NCBI GenBank assembly: GCA_050084985.1
Contig: JBITNC010000001.1
Location: forward strand, 34,162,001 to 34,226,000
Reading direction: 5' to 3'
Origin: Nageia nagi
Taxonomy: Eukaryota > Pinophyta
DNA length: 64,000 nucleotides
Under the pieces are notes generated by a model, which saw only the letters and a program-made list of their open reading frames with translations, searched no databases and had not been told where the DNA came from. Shown piece by piece: positions 11,700 to 24,059 of the stretch (positions are counted from its first letter, which is position 1; each line of letters starts with the position of its first letter). A program made the translations under genes and the position numbers.

Positions 11700-13668
11700 T
11701 TTTTTGTGGGAAAGCAAGGCACTAATTATAATGATATACAAATTTGGATAGTAGATGTAAGAAAGTTTAAAATAAGAATAAATTAAAAAGTACTACTTAT
11801 CCATATAAATAAATATGATAAATTGCATTTAAAATAATTATAATTTTAACAACAATTTATAGATAGATAAATAAATATCTTTTGATGTCCTTTTAAGCCT
11901 ATTGGTTTGTAGGACCTATTAAAGTTTGTTTAGAAGTCAACATATATCAATTAATTATTTGAATGGTTGTTTCTCATATAATGAAAATATTGAACAATGC
12001 ACAAGTGCACATATATTCCAAGAAATATAAAAATACTCCAAAGGAAAATTAGCTACAATCACTCACACCCACCTGATGAAAATAAGTCACTAAAATAAAA
12101 TTCTAGATCTAGCTCAAGCATAATATGATGATTTTTTTTAAAACCTTTGATTAGTAACTTTTGACTTCTTTCCAGGGGATTTTGTAGACAACTGAGATGT
12201 GATGGCATTAATGTTTCACAAAATATTAGAAAAGTATTAATTTTAATAAACATAAAAAATTTGCCAAACGATAAGCTTCTACTATCATCTTGATAAAAAT
12301 GAATCATGTAATTAGAATTCATAACTGAGCTAGCAATAATAAATCTTTTGCAACAAGAATCTATAACCAAATAAATAATAATGAATCTTGTAACAAAAAT
12401 CTACCTAACGACCTAACAACAACAAATCTCATAGCGAGAATTCACTACTAGCTTGATTACAATGAATTCACTAACCCAAACTCTTATACTTATCCCTCTT
12501 CTCCTTTGCATAGCTCCTTTGAATGCAACATCCTAAGCCTCTTCTTATGAAGCTTCAACCTCAACTTGTACGACAAAATGTAATTGATTGCAAATAGGGG
12601 AGAATCCAGAACCTACCCACTAAGACTTGTTCTTGATATTTTTAAGACAATCTAGGCCATAGTGAGACTAATAAGTAATATAGTACTTTGGACAAGGTTA
12701 GGAGGATGAATTGAAAAGGGAAGAAAAAATTGGAGGATACTTAGCTATGGAAATGACCTATGGAGATCTCTAAGAGCAAGGAGGATGTATTCATGGAGGT
12801 GAAGTCCACCACCATATCCAAAGCTCGATGAAGGAGGAAACTTAAGGTGGACCTGAACCCTAGATGTCTTTAACAAAACACACTTTCAAACTACTGAAAT
12901 GATACAAAGCTCATAATGGAAGAAGTTCTAACTTCAGATTTAAAGATGCAAAACCATGGTAGCGAATCCCTAGAAAGAACACAAATGATCTCATGAAATC
13001 AAAGGTAATTGATGAGCTCAACACTGGTTGCATAAAATGTAAACTTAATTTTTTTTAATCTAATATTTAGTTGTATGCTTCAAGATAGCATATAGAACCA
13101 TTAAACAATGGGTGAAGATGTTGGTTTTGAACTTGGATGTCTATAATGGATATTACCTACTTAACAAATTCAACTTATGTGGTAGACTTGACCTTTCATT
13201 TGTTGTTAAAAATTATCTATTACAATATTTTCTTCTTTCAATACTTCAATTTATTAAATATCCTAAATTTCATTCATGTATTAAACGTACAATGCTTGGT
13301 ATTGAAATGCTATTAATTATAATAAAATATTTCTTATTGCCATCTCAATGAATTCACATTTGTAAATGTATTACATTTTTAATTGGTAAATGCATAAATT
13401 AATAAAATGTCATGCTACTAAAAAAATAATGAATGATATTATCTTTTAAAAGAATGAACAAAAAATAAAAATCATATTCAAAATTTTATTATTTTTGTTA
13501 ATTAAAATTGTCATCATCCGTTACTCACATGCATGACATAACATGAATCTTCCCTTATCTCTAAGTACAATACTTTACTCAATCTCTTTCCTTATCTTAA
13601 CATACAATACTTTACTCAGTCTCTTCTCTTGTTTATAATACATGATAATACATACAAATCTGTAATAA
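11700..13668. other. Unassigned AT-rich DNA
   Basis: No coding region or element was recognised. Around 12326-12470 there are about three and a half loose units of roughly 41 bases built on aataataaatctt...aacaagaatct. Open frames at 12059-12370 (minus) and 13112-13351 (plus) resemble no family. This stretch is flanked by the LINE and by repeat copy 2. Confidence 0.5.
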
Positions 13669-13784
13669 ATTAATTAAAAAACTATTTATTTTTAAATAAT
13701 ATTGAAATCCGAAATTTGAAAACTGAAGTCACCCACTCCATATAAAATAATTTGGACATTATCTATAGCATGGGTTGCTGGAGA

Positions 13785-14115
13785 CAATCCTTACGAGACG
13801 ACACCACCTAATCAAAGTTCAGACATTAGTTTTTATAATAAATATAATATGTATTTATTTGATGGCGAGCTCCATTTCAAAAGTTTTTCTTAATTTTTCA
13901 ATTAAAATCCGTGCCGAGAAGTCCAGCGAATATCCCCATTTCTGGGAATAATACAACATAATAAAATGTTCCTTACGTATCTGAACCTAACTTTTCAAAT
14001 GCCACGGGAAGCTTCTAGCCCAAGAAAAATCTGCTTACTGGTAGACCAAATCGTTGCTCGTTGACTACTGTAGAGGGTTTCTCGCATTCTTTCACGAGAT
14101 CCAAATATTTAAAAG
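13785..14115. other. CpG-retaining block inside repeat copy 2
   Basis: Counterpart of 150-480 with only a few differences (for example ataataaat for atgataaat, and a two-base deletion near 14145). The CpGs are kept here too. Confidence 0.4.
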
Positions 14116-14989
14116 AACGTATTGTCTACATGTTCATCTTCACTTCTTTTATTGTTGAATGTTTGGAGATGTTTTTCCTATACAAGAAGATTATGATGAC
14201 AAGGGGAAGACTAAACCCATGACTTATTACTTAGCTTGCACACAAGGGTTTAGAATAGTCATATTATTATCTAGAACTTAGCAACATCTTCAACACCTTA
14301 ATATAAAATAATCAAATCTGTAAGAAACTTAAGAAGTTATTTATTTGTGATATTCTAAATCTATCTCATATTAACAAATGTTAAAAATTATTTTTCAAAA
14401 TGTTTTATGTGTATTGTTGTTTGGTTATGTGACAAACTTTTATAATTAGTAGCATAGTTTACAAATATGATTTTTTTATAAATACGATTTGGGGTTAAAT
14501 TTTTAAATTCGGTAAAAATTTAAGAGAAAATTTGCAACATAAAAAAAAACAAATTTGCTTAAAAAAGAGTAAAAAGAAGGGAAAAATGATAAATTTTGAA
14601 AAATTTTATGGCAAAAAAATAACAAATTATGATAAACTATGATAATTTCATGAAAAATGTGGTACATTAAAAAATATAATAATGTGCATTTTTTTTAATA
14701 TTTTTCTATAGAATATGCTTATCTATTTACCATAAATAATTAACTCATTCCCATATGGGCTATATCATCTACCAAAATATTCATGATATAAAATTTAAAC
14801 AAAATGATAGTAGATCATAATTCATGTTTATAAATCATAACATCTATATATGGAAATAAAAGTCATCTACAAAATATATGTCAAATGTTTACTCATAAAG
14901 TCATAAGTACACTATCTCATACTACAATGAGTGTTAGGTACCAATAAGTACACAAATATTAAATACAATGTTAAGGATCAAGGCATCAA

Positions 14990-16651
14990 TGTGGATGGGC
15001 CGAGGCTCTAGCCCTTTTTCTAGTTAATTGACCACTAGTACCATTGCCATATGCTCCACTAGTAGGTGTAGCAAGAGAAGGGGCTCTCGTAGAGTGGGAA
15101 TACTATTACGAGTAGGTAATCCTTTAAGCACTCACATCTTGAAGCACTACATATTTGACTGAGCTAGATGTAGATGATAAATCTTTTCAAATTAGGTACC
15201 TCACCCTCAAAATTGATCCACCACATTTCTAAAATACAAAGTAATGAATCAAATCAAAAAAATATTAAATTGGTAAAGGCCTAAAATATAAACTTAAAAT
15301 TATAAACTATAAAAAAATTAGCATAATAAACTTTGAACTTTTCTCACTTGTAGGGAGAAAAAATGTGATTCTTTTGTAGCACCAAAACCATAGAGGCCTC
15401 TTGAGTTCTTGTACTTATCAAGGTCCTTGAATATTTTGGCATGAGTGGTAGGGTCACTCACCTTACTAGATATGTATTTTGTTAGCCCCATGTTAGCCTC
15501 ATTATCAATCATGTATTGAGAGTTTGGTGTAAAAAATAAGCTAGGGTTTAAGATGACCCCTACTCCATAAATAAGGTGATACAACATTTTACACCATCAT
15601 TGATCAATGAGGTCCCAAAAGATGGTATGCTTTTCACCAAACTCATTTTTATCATCAAGGTGGTCAATATAATAATTATTTATGGCCTCCTTTGCCTTAG
15701 CCCATGTCTCATACAAGTAGCCCATAGTATGCCTATCCCCATCAACAAAATAAAGTGCTCGTATAAGTGGCTTACCTATCATCGCACAAACCTCTTTGGT
15801 TGTCATCTAAAAACCATCCTTTCCTATCAAAGAATCCATTGCTTGGATCTCTGCCTCATTCTCATAGGGGAAGAACTCCACTCTCTAGAAATAAATATTG
15901 AATGAATCTCATGCATCCACCCAAATGTTGATTAAAGAGAGATAAAATTAGAGGCAAAGTATGTAACTCTTGGGCGCAACAACTCCTTGTTGTTGATGTA
16001 TCTCCTCATCATGCTAAGAACAATGTATTTATAATAAATGAACTTGGTGATTGACCTTGCTTGGTCAACCACCTATTTCACCAAAGGTGATTTGCTTATG
16101 TCCTCTATAAGAATATTAATGTAATGACAAGCACATGGAGTTAGTAAATGGAGGGATACCTATCATAAGCTTGTTACTAGTTGAAAAATAGTTAGAAGCA
16201 TTGTCTATGACCACCTAGACAATGTGATCCACCCCCACATTCTTCACAAACTTCTCTAATAGGTCACATAACATATTCAAATCCATTTTTTGAGCAGATC
16301 ATCCATGGATCTCATGAATATTGTACCTTGTTTGTAATACAACAATAAATTAATTAGGTTTCAACCCTTAATATTTGCCCACCCATCAAATAATATGGTG
16401 CAACATGATATCTTCCAAGAATCTTGAATGTAAGCTAATTTAAAAAAAAAAAAAAAACTAAAATTTAAAATGCAATTTAAAACTACAACTAAAGAAACAT
16501 TAGAAAAACTACAAGTAAATAATTATTTAAAAAATTAATAATTAAAATTCAATATATATACCTCTCCATGCACTCCTGCTTGAGATCTCACATAAGAGGC
16601 CTTTGCATTTTAGAATGAGTGGGTGCCATATACCTAGGCCCGGACCACATA
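14990..16651 (-). pseudogene. hAT transposase pseudogene (DUF659 type), copy 2
   Basis: Read downward from 16651. It begins with GPRYMAPTHSKMQRPLM, equivalent to the GPGYKAP...LRGPLL block before DUF659, so it reaches slightly further upstream than copy 1. The same intron (about 16560-16435) and DUF659 motifs follow (SCCTIL near 16405, MMRRYIN near 16000, VGDRHTMG-like and FWDLIDQ near 15600, YGVGVILNPSLFF near 15570). The dimerisation segment with the CECNWS block is deleted, and only the end of the acidic tail remains (15125-14990). The copy cannot encode an active transposase. Confidence 0.82.
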
Positions 16652-17045
16652 AGTGAAGGGAAAAAGCCTACTTAGCATTAATTTCTATTTTACCAAGATC
16701 ATAAGAAGGCTCTCTAAAACATCATCATAATAGCACCCAAATACAAATCCAATCTCACAAAGTTGACACCAATATAAAATGATTCCTCCAACCATGAGAG
16801 TACATCCACTAATCTAAGATCTTATTCACAAAGAGCACTCTCTTACAACAACTCATTCTCATTTTGCTACAAACTTGAGTGAGTAATCTCAAGAGAGAGT
16901 CTTCTATATATAGGCCAAATCCTCCTTTCGATCACCCTTTTAACCATTGTACAATATCATGATATGCATCACACTTTTATCCAAGGGGTATGCTCATGAG
17001 ATGGATGTAGGACAAGTTACATTATCATATTCACAAATTTATTTG
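16652..17045 (-). repeat. Diverged copia LTR fragment
   Basis: Read on the minus strand, it follows the copia LTR from gaatatgataatgtaacttg through the TATA box (16904-16913, ctatatatag) and the ttagtggatgtactc block to near the LTR end. The TGTTGG start is missing. It differs a lot from the plus-strand LTRs in this window, so it is an older or different subfamily. It directly abuts hAT copy 2. Confidence 0.75.
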
Positions 17046-17429
17046 GAGACCAAAAAAAGAGCAAATAATAAATAAAGTTCAGTTTTTTTTTAGTGAATAT
17101 TTTGAATTGTCAATGATTGTTGTTATATAATTTTGTGATATTTTTGAGTGGAAAAGATTTTTAAGAAACTATATTATATTTTTGTTGATTTTTGGTGTGT
17201 GATCTTCAAAACAAAATAAGTATGTGAGAGTTTTTGGGGTTACTGGAGTTGTTAAAGATATCTATTTGTATGTCTTGTTAACATGAAGATTAACTTTTAA
17301 TATTTTTCATGTTAAAATTTATTGTTTATGTATAAAAGATTGAAATAAAATTATTAAAATATAAAAGCATTAATTGTGATGTCACATATTATTGTATTTG
17401 TTAATGATGTTGCATATATATATGGGATT
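17046..17429. other. Unassigned sequence
   Basis: AT-rich DNA between two minus-strand LTRs. No reading frame or repeat was recognised. Confidence 0.5.
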
Positions 17430-17925
17430 TCAATCAATGGTGATGGAATTGATGGATTTCATAAACCAAGATCACCTTGAAGCTTCTCCAACAAATCTAA
17501 CATTCATCCTTATAGCAAAGCCATAATCAATCACGACAAAAAATAACACATCATGTATAGTGGTTTCTCCATCTCTTGGGAGTACATCCACTTTGAACCA
17601 TGATTCTATTACTTATTACAATATAATTCTTTTAGAAAGTTTTCAAAAAACCTCTTAGAAGAGCTTTCTTATAACTCTACAAGACAAGCATTACCATGCT
17701 TAATCAAGTTACATAATGAGAGGGGTACCTCTCTATTTATAAGGAGAAACCCATCCTTTAACCTTTTTTTACCCAAGGGTAAGGTAAAAGGTGTTTCTAT
17801 ATTTATTCCTCTTTCTATATTTATTCTTAATGCTTTAAAGTATCTAAAGATACTTTAAGCATTAAGTGAATTTACAATAAAGAGAAATATTACATAATAT
17901 TACATATATTACATTTAATCCAACA
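17430..17925 (-). repeat. Copia-type LTR, minus strand, second subfamily
   Basis: On the minus strand the LTR starts TGTTGGATTAAATG directly after a polypurine tract and carries a TATA box (CCTTATAAATAG, complement of 17733-17744). It resembles the A-type LTR only in its start, the agtatct inverted motif and the gtggatgtactc block. The 3' boundary near 17430 is a guess. It is a 3' LTR, judged by the tract before it. Confidence 0.7.
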
Positions 17926-17939
17926 CTCCCCCTTAATCC
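17926..17939 (-). other. Polypurine tract of minus-strand copia
   Basis: On the minus strand GGATTAAGGGGGAG comes immediately before TGTTGG, as at 4313 and 49573. It fixes the orientation of this element. Confidence 0.75.
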
Positions 17940-17950
17940 AATATTAGGTA

Positions 17951-18260
17951 GACTTTTAATAAGTTCAAAAAAGAAATGTGGACTTTCTAATTTTTAAATG
18001 AGTTGTTTTTTTTTAATTTTAGCATGTTTAATATGAGCTCCTTTTATCATTAAAAAAAAGAGAAATTTTTAATGAGTTAAAAAATGAAAGGTGAACTTTC
18101 TAATTTTTAATGAGTTTCTTTCTTAATTTTAGATATTTAATATGACCTCCTCTTATCCTTTAAAAAAAAAATAAAAGGAGAATCTTTTTAATAGAAAGGA
18201 AAGGTGGACTTTCTAAATATTAATGAGTTAAATTTAAGTCCTAAATTTTTAAAGTATGAT
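17951..18260. repeat. 113-bp imperfect tandem repeat, about 2.7 copies
   Basis: The motif gtggactttctaa (with small changes) recurs at 17978, 18091 and 18204, spaced 113 bases each time. Each unit also holds ttaatgag and a tatgacctcctctta-like block. It lies in what would be the 3' untranslated region of the minus-strand copia. Confidence 0.75.
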
Positions 18261-19821
18261 ACAATTTTAAACTACAATTTTTTAAGTTGACTTAAATTAT
18301 TGATAATTGCATACTTTTAAATATGAACTAAATTGCATATTTTTAAATGAGAATTTATTAAATTCTAACTTTAGTATAAATTATTTTATAGAACTTTATT
18401 AATCATATGTTTAAGACAAAAAGAGGGAATTGTTAAATTTTTAAGTACATGGTTTAATGTTTTTGTCTTAATGTATGGTTATTGTTATGCATAAATGTGG
18501 ATGGATAAGTTTTTCAAGCATAATTATTCCTAAGTGAATAAACAAAATTTAAATGCATAAGGTTAAATATACACACTATGTGTTGTGAATATGCATAAAG
18601 TTTAATATTTGAAATGCTTGGATGAGCATAGTATTTCAAGTGGAAGTTTAGGTAAAAATTTCTTTCAAACTTTCATATGCACAATCCTTATTGGTTGCAT
18701 TATTTATTTTGCATAAAAATTTATTATATGCATTGAACTATGAATTGATATTTGTGTATATCCACACATTTGTTATCAATGGTTGATATGGAAATTTTTG
18801 AACTTCCAAAATTAATTATGTTATGCACATTGTTTGAAGTAAAAGTTTGTGTAAGCTTTCTTCAAACATTACTATCCTCATGGGTTGTGCACACATTTTG
18901 GTTGGAGTAGAGTTTGTAAAATTTCTCAACATTAGAGTTGTTGTGCATTAATCTTTAATTTTTTCTTGTGCACATTAATATAATTGTTGGAAAGTTGGTA
19001 AACTTGCTCCATAATATTTATTGAGGATATTGATAATGCAATATTAATCTTGCAATATTAATGTTGGTTTGAATTTTTTTGATGTAAAAATCAATTTTTA
19101 TATTAAAAAAAGAGGATCAATTGCATGAAAAAATGTGTGGAGTGGAAAATGACACACCCACATAGGAATCATACTAATCATCCTTATTATGATAAAAACA
19201 AAGTAATCATTATCAATAATAACTATACTTAGTCAAAATAGATGCTATAAAAATGTCACAACATAATCATTTAGGAAGAGTTGGCATGGGGGATCTCCTA
19301 ATTATCTACCATGGAATTCTAATTGTTATTGAGGATCCTAATGACCCAACCACAATCCATAGGCACATCCATCATGTATTGAACATTTTCCCAACCATTG
19401 GTGCATGCAATAGTGGGCCCTGAGATATTCTTCCAACTAGTATTGGGCTCAATAATAACTCCAATATTAACTCCCAATCCATCAATACTTTCAAACTCCA
19501 CATGATGAGTATCCCATGCATACCCTTGGCATGAAGTATTAGCCTCTTATGACCTTAACTTTCAACTATTAGAATGTTGACCAAAATTATATTTATGGTG
19601 TCTTAATTCCTTGATCATGGAGATAGCTGGTGCAAGAATTTATCTACAAATCTCTTTGATACCCATGTACACGATGGTGGCCTCCACCATGAATGCAAGC
19701 GAGAGTTGCTTCTAGATGGCGGGTTTGGAAAAACCCTATTAACTACATAAGAGGCATTTCCCTAATAGTCCAACAAATCTTAGAGATGGTTCCAATCCAT
19801 TGAAACTTTCTATGTCTGATT
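18261..19821. other. Unassigned sequence left of copia A
   Basis: No element was recognised. 18261-19100 is AT-rich with recurring tgcataa and tgcaca words. 19260-19821 is less AT-rich and has a 60-codon minus-strand frame at 19319-19501 without a recognisable domain. This is the flank into which element A inserted; its last five bases are TGATT. Confidence 0.45.
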
Positions 19822-20320
19822 TGTTGGAATGTATAATGTATTATTGTAAAGGTTTTGTGATAATCTTCTATGTAAGTTTACTAATACTTTAGGGTATCAT
19901 TTGATACCTTAAGTATTTAAGTGAATATGATAACATAACTTTTCCTACACTCCATGTCATGAGCATGTCCCTTGGGTAAAAAGATGTGCATGTCATGCTT
20001 TTGTATATTGGATAAAAGGATGATCCAAAGAGCGATTTTGATCTCTAAATAAAAGGCTCCCTCTTTGTGATCACACACCAAATTTTGGAGTAAAGCTATG
20101 CTATAGGATGGTGTTTAGAAGATGAGTTAGAAGAATTGTAAGAGATTCATGTTTGTGAATGAAATGAGATGTAGTTAGTGGATGTACTCTTAGTTGGAGG
20201 AACCACTTACATTTTGTGTCACTTTGTGAGATTATATTCTTGAGTTATCTTGATGTTATTATGAGCTTTAATGTGATTTTGGAAGTTTAGAATTGTTTAT
20301 GTTATATTTCAATCCTCACA
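19822..20320 (+). repeat. 5' LTR of copia A
   Basis: 499 bases, TGTTGGAATG to ATCCTCACA, preceded by TGATT and followed by the primer site. The TATA box present in other family LTRs has decayed here to tctctaaataaaag (near 20044). Confidence 0.9.
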
Positions 20321-20322
20321 TT

Positions 20323-20334
20323 TGGTATCAAAAC
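20323..20334 (+). other. Primer binding site of copia A
   Basis: TGGTATCAAAAC two bases after the LTR. It corresponds to TGGTATCAGAGC, the usual initiator-tRNA-Met primer site of plant copia elements, with two G-to-A changes. Confidence 0.85.
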
Positions 20335-23104
20335 TTTGTGTGGAAGCTCTTCTTCAACATCTTGGTGATCCTCATTCCTCATCCTACTCTTAATTGATGA
20401 GGTAAAATTGTTTGAAGGTATAATTTTCTTCTTCTTTCAAGTTTTTTTTTTTTTTTATGTGATGTTAACATGTTTATATGAGTTTCAATTTTGTTAAATA
20501 ATTTTTTTTTTTAAACATATATTGTTGTTACAATTTGTAGTTACCATTTTTTAATTTAATTTTATTTACTTAACATGTAACGATAATTATTGTTAGAAGC
20601 ATTTAACTAAGTATGCAATTTATTTACATTGGATTTGTTAATATACAAAATTATAATTTTTTTTACTTATACAAAAATTGCATTACAATTTGTTCGAATA
20701 ATGGACTTATTACTTTACAAGTAAAACAATGGAGTTAGGTTTATTAATAAAATATTCTTGAGGTAGCTCTTCCCACAAATCTATTATCCAAGCAGCATAG
20801 TAGCTTAGCCCTTTTTTTGAAACCCCTTTTTTGCATGTAGTGCGACCCTTTTTTTTAAAGTTGGGTGCTATCAAATTTTTTACTCTAGAGGGGGTCAATG
20901 ATGACAAGTTACACATTCGATTACATCGCCCAGTCTACTCGTAGTCTTGTTACATCGTTGGTCTCCTTTTGCATGCAACATAAGTTTGGTTGAATGCCCA
21001 ATCTTGTTGTGCCACTTCCTCTTGCTCTACTCCTCTTACTTACTCTGCTTGATCCCTCTTTCTTACTCCATTGGTCTCCTTTTGCATACGACACAAGTAT
21101 GGTTGAATTCCCAATCTCATTGTGACACTTTTTCTTGCTTGAATCCTCTTGCTTACTCTACTCAACCCCTCCTACTTACTCCACTGGTCTCCTTTTGCAT
21201 TTGACACAAGTTTGGTTAAATGCCCAATCTCCTTGTGCCACTTCCTCTTGCTTAACTCCTCCTGCTTGCTCTACTCAACTCCTCCTGCTTACTCCATTGG
21301 TCTCCTTCTACATGCACACAATCCCTCCCTCCATGCACATCTTACATAATAAGGCTTGCCCATTCCAATTTTTTTTTTCCACACCTCTCTAGTCCATGTG
21401 TGACCCTCCTCATTTAATTCACACTGCACCTCTTTGGTATTTTCCTGCCTTGACCTATTTGGCCCTAAATATAGGCCCTCATGGCCCCTTATTCTCACTA
21501 CCTTTGTGTGGTACCTCCCACTCACCTTTGATTTTACTCCCCTATGCAGTCTATTTTTATGTATATCTCTCTTCTTTTGCATTTCATGGAGTGCAATTCT
21601 CCACTTATTTATTGAATTCATCTTTTTTAGTAGTTTTTAGCTTCAATTCCTATAGAGAAGTAGATGAGATTAATTTTTTAGGAGGAAGAGAATTTTTTTT
21701 GTGGAGTACATTTTGTGGAGTGCAAGTTATTATTTATTTATTGCATTGAAGGTTTATTTAGAGTTAATGCCTTGCTATTTTGATGAATAGTACTCTTTAA
21801 AAAAACATTTTTTTTGAAGAAAGGAAAGTGGTCAAAGTAAGCTTTAATGTTTTGCCCATCATTTCCACTCAAATGCTTTAGAGGAGCTTTATTAAATATT
21901 TTCTTGGCATTTAATTTTAGTGTAAATTTCTAAATACCTATCATATTACTTAGGTATTTTTTGGTAATTAGCATTGAAATGAAAAAGTGCAAAAATGGTA
22001 ATTTAGCATTTCTAAGCTTTTATTGAAAGTTTTTTTTTAAGTAAAAAGAGGGGAAAATATATTTTTAAATTTTTATGTACAAATTATAGATCTTTATGCT
22101 TAGAATGAATGTTAAATGATGCATCCTTATTACTTAATTTTTTAAGTTAATGATGCATGCTTACGACTTAAATTTCTTAAGGTAAAAAGATGCATGTTAA
22201 GTATTTATCCTTTATGCAAAGTTAACTCATGTAAATTATGGAATTAATGCATGATTATGTGTAAGTATTTATCATTTTGTTTCTTACAAAGTTAACTTGT
22301 GCAATTAATGAACCTATGTAAACATGTTCTTTAGGGGTTAGTAAACAAAACCCATTGGACTCTCAAGGTTCCAAGTTATGAATGGATGATGTTATTTATG
22401 CACTTTACTTCATGTTTAGCACTTTTGCTTTGTTTTACTTATGCAAAATCACAAATATTGAAATGAGCAACCCCCCTAAAATGAACACATTCACATGTAC
22501 ATTTCATAACATGAATTGTTTGGGGAGCTATGAGATGAAGATAGGAGGATTGGAGCATTTAAGTTTGATGATCCAAATGGTGAAAATTTTGTACTTATCA
22601 ATTGCTTCTATATTCTCTATTGGTCTAGACATAACTCCAATAGGTGGATAGGCATGTGTGTAGTGATACCACATATCCACACATCCATTCAAGGATTATC
22701 CTGATAACCTAGGAGGGCAACTTGAAACCTAATCAAGATTAATAATTTGGTTGATCTAATATACATCATAACCTTAGAAAATAGTAGGTACTCCTTGTGA
22801 GAGTATAATATTGACCATGGCAAACTGATTGAAGATTGGTAATACTTGGGCTCCTCTTGTGTGGGCATCTAGGTGAAGGCTTAATTTTAGATAAAAAAAT
22901 AAGCCTCAACAATGTCACTCTGCATCTATAGTTCTTAAGATGAGAAATGTATTTGGGTACATGGATTATTTGAGTTGTAAAGGATTTGCACTTGATATCT
23001 CTAGTGTTAAAATTAACATGTATTATTTACTTGGTTAAAACTTAACATATAATGTTATTTATTGAACCACATGCTTATTAATTTTTTACATCCTTATGTA
23101 GCAA
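20335..23104 (+). other. Long untranslated leader of copia A
   Basis: 2.77 kb between primer site and gag, long for a copia element. It holds a pyrimidine-rich tandem array (20962-21300), further CT-rich sequence to about 21640, a short stretch of atgcatgctta-type units (about 22110-22260), and a block at about 22330-22900 that is also present in elements B and C. Open frames across 20947-21749 overlap each other in different phases within the array and are not convincing genes. Confidence 0.7.
20962..21300 (+). repeat. 113-bp tandem array in leader A, three units
   Basis: Units begin with tctcctt at 20962, 21075 and 21188, with a partial fourth at 21301, an exact 113-base spacing. Each contains tttggttgaatgccc-type and cttactcc(a/c)(c/t)tgg blocks. 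It is strongly pyrimidine-biased on the plus strand. Element C has two units, the second lengthened by 36 bases. Confidence 0.88.
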
Positions 23105-24030
23105 ATGGGAGACTCCTTTTTACCCAAACACATTCTTTATGGTTCCAAATTTAGTATTTGGGAACCTCAGATGAGAGTTTAATTGCAGGCAAAGAGACTT
23201 TGGCAAATAATGAATGAGAAGCTTATGCCTCCTACAAATGAGAAGGTACTAGAGGCTTACAACACAAAGAATGAGTTGGAGAACTCCATGATCTTCCATT
23301 CAATTTCAAATGATATGCTTTTGATGATTTCCTCTTGAACCTCAGCAAAGGAAGCTTGGAATAAGCTTAAGAAAATCTATCTTGGTTCAAAAATTTCAAG
23401 AAACTTTACCATTCTCCAAAATTTGCTTCAATATCATTAAAGGGAAGATGAAAGTGTGGCTATCTACTTGAACAAAATCATTAACCTAAGGACCCAACTT
23501 GTCGCTTGTGAGTGCAATTGGATCAATGATGCATTCATAGTCTTCATAATTCTTCAAAGCCTTTCTTCAAAGTTTGAAAACTTTATGATAGTTATAAAAA
23601 TAAGGCTTAATGATGAAGAATAAGTCTTCTCATTTGAGAACCCTTCTAGGATCCTATTGAAGTATGAGAAAACCCTTAACAAAAAGGTGTTGATTTCTTC
23701 TTAGGATAATAACATTACTCTTGGAGCAACCAAAACTCCTTTCAAGAAGAATTTCAACCATCAAAAGAAATCTTATCCTTCTTCCTCTAAAAGGTTTAAG
23801 AAAAGATGCAATGGCAACAACAACAACAAGAATAGTGGTAACATCAGAAACAACAACAAAAATAGTAAGAATAATGGTAACAACAACAACTTCAAGTAAA
23901 AAGATGGAAAATGCAAAGCAAACAATCCATATCCTAAGAAAATTTTTGATGGTAATTGTAACTATTGTGACATCCAAGGTCACAAAGAAGTTGATTGCTA
24001 TAAAAAAAAAGAGAGAAAAAGAACAATGAT
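23105..24030 (+). pseudogene. Copia A gag
   Basis: Starts MGDSFLPKHILYGS at the ATG shared with element C. The UBN2/copia-type Gag region (about 23105-23640) shows WEPQMRV, LWQIMNEKL, AKEAWNKLKKIYLGS and YLNKIINLRTQL. After it come an Asn-rich low-complexity stretch (about 23800-23900, AAC/AAT codons) and a complete CCHC zinc knuckle, CNYCDIQGHKEVDC, at 23957-23998. Gag would form the particle and package RNA. In-frame stops replace Gln or Trp in several places (for example after MRV), so the copy is not functional. Confidence 0.88.
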
Positions 24031-24059
24031 AATGGTAATGTAAAGAACTTCAAAGGAAA

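Larger units (their letters stand above)
5040..11700 (-). mobile_element. L1-type LINE, degenerate
   Basis: On the minus strand, an ORF1-like DUF4283 region (about 11320-10990) is followed by an ORF2 with endonuclease, reverse transcriptase and zf-RVT (about 9110-5060). This is the standard plant L1 order. Both outer ends are unclear. No poly-A tail or target duplication was identified, and the 3' side abuts the copia LTR at 4819. About 1.5 kb of unrecognised sequence lies between the two ORFs. Confidence 0.75.
13669..16651. repeat. Direct segmental repeat, copy 2
   Basis: Same orientation and order as 36-3546, offset by about 13.6 kb. It has lost about 560 bases of the hAT 3' coding part; the junction is near 15126, where gtaatcctttaag meets cactcacatcttgaagcac. 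On its right it carries about 27 more hAT bases than copy 1, so the shared end at 16623 is where copy 1 was cut, not the end of the unit. Confidence 0.9.

Noticed and set aside
12059-12370. Minus-strand 103-codon frame as a gene
   Set aside because: The sequence around it consists of loose 41-base repeats and AT-rich DNA; the translation resembles nothing I know.
19319-19501. Minus-strand 60-codon frame as a gene
   Set aside because: No recognisable domain, no conserved copy in the window and only short open length.
20947-21749. Several overlapping plus-strand frames of 66-117 codons in leader A, and similar ones at 51663-52467
   Set aside because: They lie across the pyrimidine-rich 113-base array in more than one phase, with Ser/Leu/Pro-rich translations set by the repeat, and are not collinear between A and C.
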